Shown here: in pieces, positions 49,193-58,419 of the stretch
Layout: each line of letters opens with the position of its first letter
Numbering within the stretch: the stretch's first letter is position 1
Source of the DNA: Symbiodinium kawagutii
Taxonomy: Eukaryota; Sar; Dinophyceae; Suessiales; Symbiodiniaceae
DNA: 64,000 bases
Assembly (NCBI GenBank): GCA_009767595.1
Contig: VSDK01009724.1
Location: 216,178-280,177 of the forward strand
Direction of reading: 5' to 3'
Notes under the pieces: generated by a model
Databases searched by the model: none
What the model was told of the DNA's origin: nothing
What the model saw: only the letters and a program-made list of their open reading frames with translations
Made by a program: the position numbers and the translations under genes

Positions 49193-49744
49193 GTGCCACA
49201 CGCCCCTGCGGTGAATGAGTTTCCCTCGATACGGGTGGTGCTCTCACACACACACACACAAAACCCGTGGTTTCGTAGTAAAATGACATTTTTTTGGCGG
49301 GTTGTTGGTGACCCTATTTTGGCACATACCCAAATTTCACAAGGCATTCCTTGCATTTACAATGTAGGCTCGACTCGTTGGCCAGGGCAACTCCAATCTT
49401 ACCAGAGCTACACTTGGAATGAGACTTTGGTGGTCATGAAGGGATGTGTCTCTCAAGTCTCCCCTGCAAGAGGCATCACAACTTCTTGTCTTTGTGGTTC
49501 TAAAGCAGCAAATCATACCAAGTTTGGCGAAAGAAACACTAAACTAAACGTCAAGGAAACCTGCGAAGAAACAAGTCAGGATTGCCAGCAGCTTGTAAAC
49601 AATTTGCGTGAAATCTCACAACAAACAAAGTACGTACACAGATACTTTCAGCCATTGCAACAGTGCTGTACAAGGACCAGGAGCAAAATAAAACAGCAAG
49701 GAAATGGCGAAGCAATTTTGGAGACAGCAAGGCGAAGCAACTGA
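49193..49744 (+). other. Unassigned 183-codon open frame
   Basis: Plus-strand frame in intron 5. The last 80 residues look most protein-like (KETCEETSQDCQQLVNNLRE, then SQQTKYVHRYFQPLQQC), with a helical, Gln-rich character. No family recognised; it may be chance. Confidence 0.2.
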
Positions 49745-50485
49745 AAAGATTTTGAAAACTCCAGGCAAGTGGCAGCTATCCAACTCAATAGGAGCTGGGA
49801 AGACTGAGAAAGGATAAGCAAAGGTAGGAGAGCCATGGAGAGCCCCCTTTTAAGCATGTAGTCATCCAGAGATGTAAGCATCCAAAGCTTATCTCATTTT
49901 GAGTCATATGAGTGTTCGCCAAACCAACGCATATCTAGGTGGATGATCTCACAGGCACGGCTGCTAATGATTGTCCCACAAAGTCAAGTTTGGCTGCATG
50001 GACCAGTATATGAATATTAACACTTAGTGCTTTGACTCATTTTGACTCTGAGGTCACAACGAGTCACACCTCAATAGATGACTGGCAGGTTGTCATGGCT
50101 ATCAGTCATTTAGAACCTGACCTTCTGGATGCGAAGGAGAACCCAACACGTACGTATTCATCGCTGCCTCCAAAAGAAAACTTTTGCAACTTGTTAGTTA
50201 CAGATTTAATATGATTTAATATCCCACAATAAGAAACAGCTGTTTCATTGACATGATCGACATCATTGACATCATATGACATTATAATCATCATATGACA
50301 TCATTGAACCCAATTGTCCGTCGACATCATTGACATCATTGACACTCTTCGGATGAGGATATCCAATTGGCGCTTCCACATCATTGACAATCAACCAAAA
50401 ACGAAACCATCAGCGCCACCCCGCAGCATTCCGAGTTGCCATGACCGCCCAACAGCATTGACCCCTTCATGGGACGACCCTTGGC

Positions 50486-50532
50486 CTGCAAGGCGGTCCC
50501 CTTGTGGGCTCGGCCATGATGGCTGGGGATGG
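50486..50532 (-). CDS. Exon 5
   Basis: Encodes IPSHHGRAHKGTALQ after a split codon. The acceptor is GCAG|CCATC and the donor is of the GC type (GCAG|GCCAA, phase 0). It bridges exons 4 and 6 in frame. Other frames are also open here, so confidence is moderate. Confidence 0.55.
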
Positions 50533-51292
50533 CTGCGGTTCATAGCTCGTGAACCAAGATGGATGACTTGGATGACTTGCCAGGATGGATGTCCATAGCT
50601 GTAATCAGCATGAACAACTTGGACAACTTGGCCTTGGCAACAATGGATTTCAGCACATATGGCTAAAACGCATGCCTCTTCATAAAAACCATGCATCAAT
50701 CTGACTGATTCTTGGAATCTCAAGCCAAAAAAGGCTAAAATATGCCCTGGCGACTTCAGTGAAGCTCCTGCCCAATACTACTGATTGCCCCAAAAACGCA
50801 TCTAAATCTGAAACGCAACCCATTGGTCTAAACTGTAGATAATTTCTGTGGTGCCCCATCATTGTTCCACTTGGAGGCCTGCACATGAAAAATCAATGAG
50901 CATAAAACGTAAACCACGCTCGGGCTTCATTAGGATGATCATCCAAACCAGGCCTTCATGGTTCCAAAAGCACCAGTGCTCATGGTGAGTCCGTATAACT
51001 GGCCTTACCCTATGATGGGTTTTTAGGGGGGTTGACATAGCTATGATGGGTCAATACCTTGGTACCTGAGCACTTCTGTTCACATCTACCAGTTTCTAAT
51101 CCAAGTGTGGGGATTTTCACCGTGTTTCCCATTTTTTTAAATGGTTAAGAGCTTGACCCACAACCATGGTCGAAGCTCATATTTATTGGGATGCTACCTG
51201 TGCACATCTCACCATCTCTTGGTTGGTTCATGGCTTGACCCGCAACAACATCTCATCTCTGTGCATCTCTTGACCCATCGGTAGCTAGCCAC

Positions 51293-51332
51293 CGGCCTTG
51301 GCCTTAGCCTTAGCCTTCGCTTTTGGGGCCGC
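51293..51332 (-). CDS. Exon 4, Lys/Ala-rich linker
   Basis: Encodes AAPKAKAKAKAKA. The acceptor is TGAG|GCGG and the donor is CCG|GTGGC (phase 1). Reading past the donor meets TAG after two codons, which supports splicing here. The alternating Lys-Ala run suggests a flexible basic linker. Confidence 0.65.
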
Positions 51333-52146
51333 CTCAGAGACTTGTCGTTGCACACCGCAGTGCGGAAAAACGGGGAGGGTTGAAACGGGGAAAACGTGAT
51401 CAAAGTAAGATCAAACTAATAAGATGGGAAAAACAATCTAGGTTTGGCGAAAGTATTTTTTGGGATGCGGACAAGAATGGACAAGAACATTTTGGCACAT
51501 GCCATGCCTCTCCACTGCTCACTTCGAGCATACACAAAAACAATACTGCTTCAACGCCTCATGCCCCCTTTTTTCTGCAAGATTTCATTCACCTTGGATG
51601 TGACAACGTCACAGAATCACCCCTCTAAACATCACATGGGTGTCAAAGGTGCAAGTCGCCTAAAATACACCACCCACAAACCCACAGTTAAACACTACAG
51701 ACCCAATGTGAAGGACATGAAATCCTCGACCTGTGTGAAGTATATGGACCTCAATGACCTGCAGTCAGACCTACTGAAGTGACCATCTCCACTCAGCACT
51801 GCTCAGCACAAATTTCATGTGGGTCAAGGGCATGCCATGAAGCTATCTCCCAAAAGACATGAGTCCAACTGTTGGGATGGGTCAACCTACCCATGGCCGT
51901 TGGTTCATATTGACCCAGCTTGCCCCTACTATTGTCAGTGATTCTACCCTGTTATTGACCATCAACCAGCTAGTCAAGCATTAGCTATCCACTATAAAGC
52001 CATAAAAAGCTATTATCAAGCATAAACCAGCTAGTTAACGCTTGGTTGGTTGGTTCTTGGTTAGTTCATGGCCTGCCCCAGCTCGCTATGTACCCACCAT
52101 GGCACCACTGCCACACCCTGGGTGCCCCCACCGCCACCGCTGCCAC

Positions 52147-52194
52147 CTCAGCGGGTGAAGCCTCCGCTTCACTCAGTTGGCCAATTTCCATGGC
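52147..52194 (-). CDS. Exon 3
   Basis: Sixteen codons, AMEIGQLSEAEASPAE, phase 0 on both sides. The acceptor is CGAG|GCC and the donor is TGAG|GTGGC. An acidic, Ala/Ser-rich linker that continues smoothly from exon 2 into exon 4. Confidence 0.7.
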
Positions 52195-52389
52195 CTCGCC
52201 AGCCGTGCGGTGCCGGCGGCTTCCGAGTCACCATGATTTCGTTGCTGCGGTGGGAGAAGAGTTACACCATTTGATGATCTGATAGTGAATGAATAAATGA
52301 ATATTTAGTGATAGGATAGGTTACATCACCTTTATTCATTGGTTATATTTAGAAAGTTACCAGCTGATCTCTGAAAACGCAATGAAATT

Positions 52390-52827
52390 ATGACATGGAT
52401 AAATAATCAAAAAAAGACCTGGAACAGGCCATGTTTTGTTTGGCAAGTTTGTGAAGAAGTTCAAACAACGTCAAACATCAAATCACGTTTTGCAGAGTTG
52501 AACCACACATTAGAGCACACAAAAATGATACAAAAACTGCTGGATCCCAATGAGTTGCAACGAACAAGTAGGTACAATCAAATGGGGTACCAAGCATCTG
52601 CGCCGAAGCGAACAAACGACAGGGCCCATTTGAAAACCACAAAGAATTCTTCTGAAACAACTTTTGACTTCAAACAAGGCATGATATCTTTAGCATGCCT
52701 GCAGAATGTTCTGCTGCACCTCCGCTTAAGCGAGCAGGAACGTCTTGTTTTCCAATGTTTTCTGGGCCCATCATGTCATGATTGGCACACCCAAATACTC
52801 CTCAGAATTCTTCATACCCTGCGGTGA
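52390..52827 (+). other. Unassigned 145-codon open frame
   Basis: Plus-strand frame in intron 2, e.g. SRFAELNHTLEHTKMIQKLL and LLHLRLSEQERLVFQCFLG. It overlaps a second open frame (52745-53170) in another phase, as if one sequence had been frameshifted. No family recognised. Confidence 0.2.
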
Positions 52828-53606
52828 GACCTCCTGCATGATGATACATCACCAACAACCCATGCTCCTACGGCTGGATCCCGAGTTGATTGCAAACAGA
52901 GCAATCCAGCCATTGAACCCTGAAGATAACACATGCATTTTGTCAGTGCAATCTGGGCCATGGGTTTTTAATGTGCTGAAAACAAACATGTTTTTTGTGC
53001 GTACAAAACGAGCTGCTCTCCAGAAAGAAGTAGCACAAAGCCTCCGAAACGATGCATGTAGTGAACACTTTTGCCAGTGGTTTGCTTCCACCGTTCATTC
53101 CCATGCAAGGCAACAACCATTGCCGCAATACAGCGCGTACTACCTCATAATTCTTACCAGTGGGATCTAGTAAGTAGATTGGAAGCCTGGCTAAATATGA
53201 GCCAGCAAGAATTGGGTCAGCAAGAACTGGGGTGATCCATAGCCCTTTGACCTGGGACGTCCTTTTGCAGGCTAGGGGTACGTATGGATTGCGGGGAACG
53301 AGTAGGCAGCAAGCTGTCAGGGAAGCAGGGTCGGGAGAAGGGGTCTCAAAGAAGGGGTCTCAACGGGGATAAATCATCTCCAGATGGGTCAATACCTTCT
53401 TTCCATCCAATAAACCTTCTGGTGGTCCCCCGGGAATTGCAACGAAGCATGCTATGACATAAGATATGATCAGATCATATCATGGTTGGGTCCAAACTGT
53501 GAAAAGTGGCCACTTCACCGGCGATATTTACACTCACTGGGTTGGTTAAGCTGGTCAATGGGATGGTCCCAGGGTTTCCGGTCCATCGGTCCCTGGGGAA
53601 GCGCAC

Positions 53607-53752
53607 CTCCTGCAGGGCTCGCTGTTGCGTGTTGGCTGTGCGGGTGAGCCGTTTCTGGAAGGCTTTGTACGCCTGGCGAGGTGAGATCCCAGGGTCGTCG
53701 GCATCGCTGTTGATCCACATGGTCACCGACCGGGAAGGGTGGATGAGCAGTT
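53607..53752 (-). CDS. Exon 2
   Basis: This is one of the clearest exons: 48 codons with strong G/C third positions. The peptide includes SVTMWINSDADDPGISPRQA and KAFQKRLTRTANTQQRALQE. The acceptor is CCAG|AACTG (entry phase 1) and the donor is GGAG|GTGCG (phase 0). No family recognised. Confidence 0.82.
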
Positions 53753-53891
53753 CTGGATGTTCATTTGATGGTAAAGGTGATCTTGAATGATGATAAATTG
53801 GTGTTGAGATGGTGATTAACTATGATGAATGGTGCTTAATCTTGATGATTCACTGTGACTAACGGTGATTCATGCATTTCTTCAACCATCT

Positions 53892-53993
53892 GGGGGGTTC
53901 TCAATATGGGAGACCCAAAAATGATTGGCTTATTACTATGGATGGTTCATATAAAGGATGATTTATGGGTACCCCTATGGCTTGAGAAACCAC
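53892..53993. mobile_element. MITE-like element, family A
   Basis: Diverged copy: it opens with GGGGTTCTCAATATGGGAGA and closes with TACCCCTATGGCTTGAGAAA followed by CCAC. It lies in intron 1, about 140 bp upstream of exon 2. Confidence 0.6.
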
Positions 53994-54389
53994 CATGTTA
54001 TGATCATGATGCCAAGCCATCAAGAATGGTGAAACACTGATCATTAATCATGGTAATAAGCCAACCGTTCACCCTATAGTTGGTATGTCAACGGCATATC
54101 CCCTACCATTGCTAGTTATAATCCTCTACAATGGTTGGTTATGATGTTATAATCCTACTATTGTTGGTATATCCCCTACTATTGTTGGTTATAATCCTAC
54201 TATTGCTGGTATATCCTACTACAACAATAGTATTGTTGGTTATAACCATATAGATAGTAGGATAACTATGGTTATAATCCTCTACTATAACAGTTGGTAT
54301 AATCCTACAAATAACAATAGTATCGTTGGTATATCCCCTACCATTGCTGGTTATAATCCTGGGGACTTCTGAGTTTTCTTCCCTCCGAC

Positions 54390-54440
54390 CTCGCGGCCCC
54401 CAGACGTCCAGGAGAGCCATCGTGCACGCAGCACTTGCAC
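54390..54440 (-). CDS. Exon 1 (start codon inside)
   Basis: The coding part begins at ATG 54418-54420 and reads MALLDVWGPR, then joins exon 2 in phase 1 at a GT donor (GAG|GTCGG). An AG lies just before 54440 and the frame stays open upstream of the ATG (ASAACT), so this could instead be an internal exon with the true start further upstream. Confidence 0.55.
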
Positions 54441-54576
54441 CTGACCATGGTTGGCCCATCGAGGAGAGCTTGGATGACCTCCACTTGGATGATCATCCCA
54501 TACCACTTACATCCACTTGCGAAGAAATGGCAAACAAGGAGCAGCTTTTCATGCACAGATGGTTGAAGAACCATTT

Positions 54577-54681
54577 GGGGGGTTCTCAAGCCATGGAGAA
54601 CCCCAAAAACGGTTGGCTTTTTTATCAGGAATGACTACTACTACAGGATGATTTGGGGGTACCCCAATTTTGAGAAACCCT
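54577..54681. mobile_element. MITE-like element, family A
   Basis: Diverged copy: it opens with TTCTCAAGCCATGGAGAACC and closes with GGGGGTACCCCAATTTTGAG followed by AAACC. It lies just upstream of exon 1. Confidence 0.55.
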
Positions 54682-54881
54682 CACATCCACTTCCTAACCG
54701 GAGGAATTGCAAGTGATGGTTTAGGAACTACTTTAAGTCACCATGGATGATCCCATGGGGATTGTAACTACGCTTGTGGGTTTGTACCATTCATAAATAG
54801 GCTATAAGCATGGTTGTTAACCAGTTACTAAATGGGATGATGGATTTCCATTTCCAGGCTTCAAGTCTCAAAGAACTGTGC

Positions 54882-55454
54882 CTAAAGTTGAAAATCGGCC
54901 AAAATCTGTTGCCCATTCATGGTGACAGAGGCCGAAACTTGCTCAAATTCGGCAGCGACGGCATACCATTCCGGGAGCCTGTCAGCTGCAGTAGCCCTTT
55001 TGGCTCGACGCAGGAGGCAATAAGCCATAGCTGCGTTCAGTTCGCGAGGATACTCCTTGGCACAGAAAGTCATGAATTGGCCTTCCTCGTCAAGTCCCAC
55101 CAAGGGACGAGCAGGTCGAGGACGATCTGGGCGGGCCCAAGCAAGAAGGTCCTGAAAGCGAACGTTTGCATGCAATAATGTTGTAGGTTTCACCCCAGCC
55201 GCTCCAAATTGGTACTGCAGGATACTGCTCCGAGAAAGGAGTCCGCAGTCACAAAGCTGACGAACCAAGGCAGTGCGCCAGATCGATGGTCGGTCTGGGT
55301 CGCGAGGCTCCTCGGGGTGCTCCAGTAGCAATCCCCCGCCCGACAGGACGGTCAAGACAGCCAGCCAAAGTCCACGAAGAAAAAGCTGGTTGCCGATGTC
55401 GAGTTGCAATAGCTCTCGCAAATTGAGAGACTCCAAGCCCCACAATTCATTAAT
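54882..55454 (-). pseudogene. Retroelement-type ORF fragment, copy 2
   Basis: A 191-codon open frame bounded upstream by TAG at 55455-55457; its first ATG is internal. It reads NELWGLESLNLRELL, then LLLEHPEEP, PSIWRTALV, LQYQFGAAGVKPTTLL, EGQFMTFCAKEYPREL and a C-terminal GQQILADFQL. It is the homologue of the frame at 10399-10953 and is better preserved, with a more G/C-rich third position. It lies about 440 bp upstream of exon 1 of the large gene, on the same strand. Function unknown; family role inferred only from repetition. Confidence 0.65.
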
Positions 55455-55504
55455 CTAAAATCAAACCCCAGGCTCGAGCACCCAGTCTCGAGGGGCAGGG
55501 TTGC

Positions 55505-55609
55505 CAATTTTTGTCAATTTTTGTCAATTTTTGTCATTTTTTTGTCATTTTTTGTCAATTTTTGACATTTTTTGTCATTTTTTGTCATTTTTTTGCCATT
55601 TTTTGTCAT
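55505..55609. repeat. TTTTTGTCAA-type low-complexity block
   Basis: Repeats of about 10 bp (TTTTTGTCAATTTTTGTCA and variants). The reverse-complement block closes the window at 63.5-64 kb. Confidence 0.9.
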
Positions 55610-57060
55610 CTAGAAACGTTTAATATCAAAATTGTTTCCAGAACTGGTTTATGCATACGCATGCTTAAACCAATCAATATTCAAAACAAGAACATCCTGC
55701 TGTATGCTTATTAGGTCTGTGCGTATGTAATGAAAACATTTGTAACAAAGAAAGTATATGATAGATATACATTGTCTCTTAAATCTTGAAAATACAAAAG
55801 CTGTATCTACAAAGCAAGCGCAATAACTAAAATATATAGATTGTATGTACAGCAATTGCAGCATGTAAAGAATATAAATGATACGCATAATATGTATTGT
55901 ACGTAACGCCAAATGTCTGCAAAATAAAACCATTTCGTACAAAATATTGACTGTATCTAAAGCAAATATAGCGTGGACATGAGAAATATGTAAATATATA
56001 TAAGTATAGTTCGCAAACAAAAATGAATGGTGAACTGATCTTTTACAATTTAAAAAGTATAGAGGCTACACTGACGCATACAACATGTAAAGGCATATTG
56101 AGCTTTACATGAAGAACAGTGCGTGGAGCATGCGCTGTACACATGGCACCCAGAACGGATTTCCTTTAAAAAATGTAAATATATATACTTCATATTTAAA
56201 TATATTCATTTATCTGAAGTTTTACGTGCGCACGTTATAGCTGAAACAAAAGTAGTAGAATAATCTATATCAATGAAAACTAATTCTAATCTGTACGCAA
56301 ACAGTTTCGATACAATATTTGTAATATACACGAACATTTGCTGGTATACAACATGCCTTCAGTATATACAAATCGTGAATAAACATGTCTTGAAAAATTG
56401 AGTTTAGTTGCTGGTTTTGCTTGAAGAAAAAACAAATCAATAAGAAGCGATAATAGAAATATATTAAGAGGGTTGTTTTACACATTGGACGAAAATTTCG
56501 GCAATGATGGTGATTGACGACACGGTATTGTTGGCGGCGTCAAGTGAGAACATTTGATGTTTGTTTGCTTGTTCTTTCCTAATATTTTGGCTGCCCTCGG
56601 TGTTTCGGATTTTTTCAAAAACATAGAGGTCAACTGGTTGATTGATGATTCTCTTGACCCAATGAATCAGACAGTCAATGAACCAGCAGCCAATCAATCA
56701 ACTAATGTAATTTGGTTTGGTTTAAATAAACAATTTGATTTGAACAAAAACGTTGTATTTTTTGCGACGCCGACCAAAAAAACAGAATGAAGCTGTGCAA
56801 AAGCTTGGGTTAACAGGGTATATAAAGAAAATTCGATATATGATACATGAAGGACATAGATTGAATATATCTAAATACAAAATACAAACAATTCAAAAGT
56901 TACACATGATAAGTGCAGTGTATGTAATATAGATTTGCTATTTGTATTTAAATGTATATGGCACTGAAAAACAAAATAAATATGTTTTTGCGCAGGGAAT
57001 GTATGTATATAAATATATATATATATATGCAACTGAAAAAACGTGCAGTTGGCAATATTA
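55610..57060. other. AT-rich DNA without a supportable gene
   Basis: Rich in GTATATAC- and AAATATAT-like words. Short open frames are Ile/Tyr/Phe-rich and lack coding signals. Composition differs sharply from the gene region left of 55.4 kb. Confidence 0.6.
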
Positions 57061-57084
57061 ATCTAAGTTAGTATTAGCGCGAAG

Positions 57085-58403
57085 TTGATAAATGTCGCTG
57101 AACCTTTACCAGAAGGTTTGAGACGCCGAACCTGATTGCAACAACTAGGCAAACACGGCAAACACTGTTTTTGCTTATAGTACCGGCAAGGATTGAAACA
57201 TCGTAGGTAGAAATCTATGATAGTATTCGTGCGGTGTAGTGTGCATACCTGTTGCTGAACCTTTACTAGCACGCTTAAGGTGCCAAATGTAATGCCAAAA
57301 ACTAGGCAAACACTGATTTTGCTTATAGTACCAGCAGTAATTGGAACAAAGCAGGTAGAAATCTATGATAGTATTCGTGCGGTGTAGTGTGCATACCTGT
57401 TGCTGAAACTATACTAGCACGCTTTATGCGCCGAATCTGATTGAAACAACTAGGCAAACACGGCAAACACTGTTTTTGCTTAAAGTACCGGCAAGGATTG
57501 AAACATCGTAGGTAGAAATCTATGATGGTATTAGTGCGGTGTAGTGGGCCTACCTGTTGCTGAACTTTTACTAGCACGCTTTATGCGCCGAATCTGATTG
57601 AAACAACTAGGCAAACACGGCAAACACTGTTTTTGCCTATAGTACCGGCAGTACTTGAAACAACGCAGGTAGAAATCTATGATAGCTTTAGCGCGGTGTA
57701 GTGGGCCTACCTGTTGCTGAACTTTTACTAGCACGCTTTATGCGCCGAATCTGATTGAAACAACTAGGCAAACACGGCAAACACTGTTTTTGCCTATAGT
57801 ACCGGCAGTACTTGAAACAACGCAGGTAGAAATCTATGATAGCTTTAGCGCGGTGTAGTGGGCCTACCTGTTGCTGAACTTTTACTAGCACGCTTTATGC
57901 GCCGAATCTGATTGAAACAACTAGGCAAACACGGCAAACACTGTTTTTGCCTATAGTACCGGCAGTACTTGAAACAACGCAGGTAGAAATCTATGATAGC
58001 TTTAGCGCGGTGTAGTGGGCCTACCTGTTGCTGAACCTTCACTCGCGCGTTGAAGGTGCTAAATGCACTGGCAAAAACTAGGCCAACATTGCTTTTGCTT
58101 ATAGTACCGGCAGTAAATGAAACAACGCAGGTAGAAATCTATGATAATATTCGTGCGGTGTAGTGTGCATACCTGTTGCTGAACCTTTACTAGCACGTTT
58201 AAGGTGCTAAATGTAATGGCAAAAACTAGGCAGACACTGTTTTGGCTTATAGTACCGGCAATAATTGAAACAACGCAGGTAGAAATCTATGATAATATTC
58301 GTGCGGTGTAGTGTGCATACCTGTTGCTGAACCTTTACTAGCACGTTTAAGGTGCTAAATGTAATGGCAAAAACTAGGCAGACACTGTTTTGGCTTATAG
58401 TAC
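57085..58403. repeat. 157-bp tandem array
   Basis: About eight units, recognisable by CTGAACTTTTACTAGCACGC, GGCAAACACTGTTTTTGCC and GCAGGTAGAAATCTATGATA. The three central units (about 57545-58015) look identical; the outer ones are diverged. It runs directly into the 51-bp array. Confidence 0.93.
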
Positions 58404-58419
58404 CTCTGATTGAAACTGA

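Larger units (their letters stand above)
4027..54440 (-). other. Gene span: 43-exon gene with WWE domain and ZZ-like finger (3' end not reached)
   Basis: This entry marks the span of a gene whose exons are listed one by one below. About 3355 coding nt (1118 codons) from the ATG at 54418-54420 are spread over 50.4 kb. Exons were accepted when an AG acceptor, a GT/GC/GA donor, third-position G/C preference and a sensible peptide coincided, and when phase matched both neighbours. Recognisable parts are a Lys/Ala-rich stretch (exon 4), a ZZ-like zinc finger (exon 7, residues 152-175), a charged Thr/Glu/Lys-rich linker (exon 21) and a WWE domain (exons 35-36, about residues 880-945). WWE domains bind poly-ADP-ribose or mediate contacts in ubiquitin ligases; ZZ fingers bind peptides. 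No HECT, RING, PARP or kinase domain was recognised, so the function is unknown. Introns hold most of the repeats listed here. Individual boundaries may be off by a few bases, and small exons may be missing. Confidence 0.72.
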
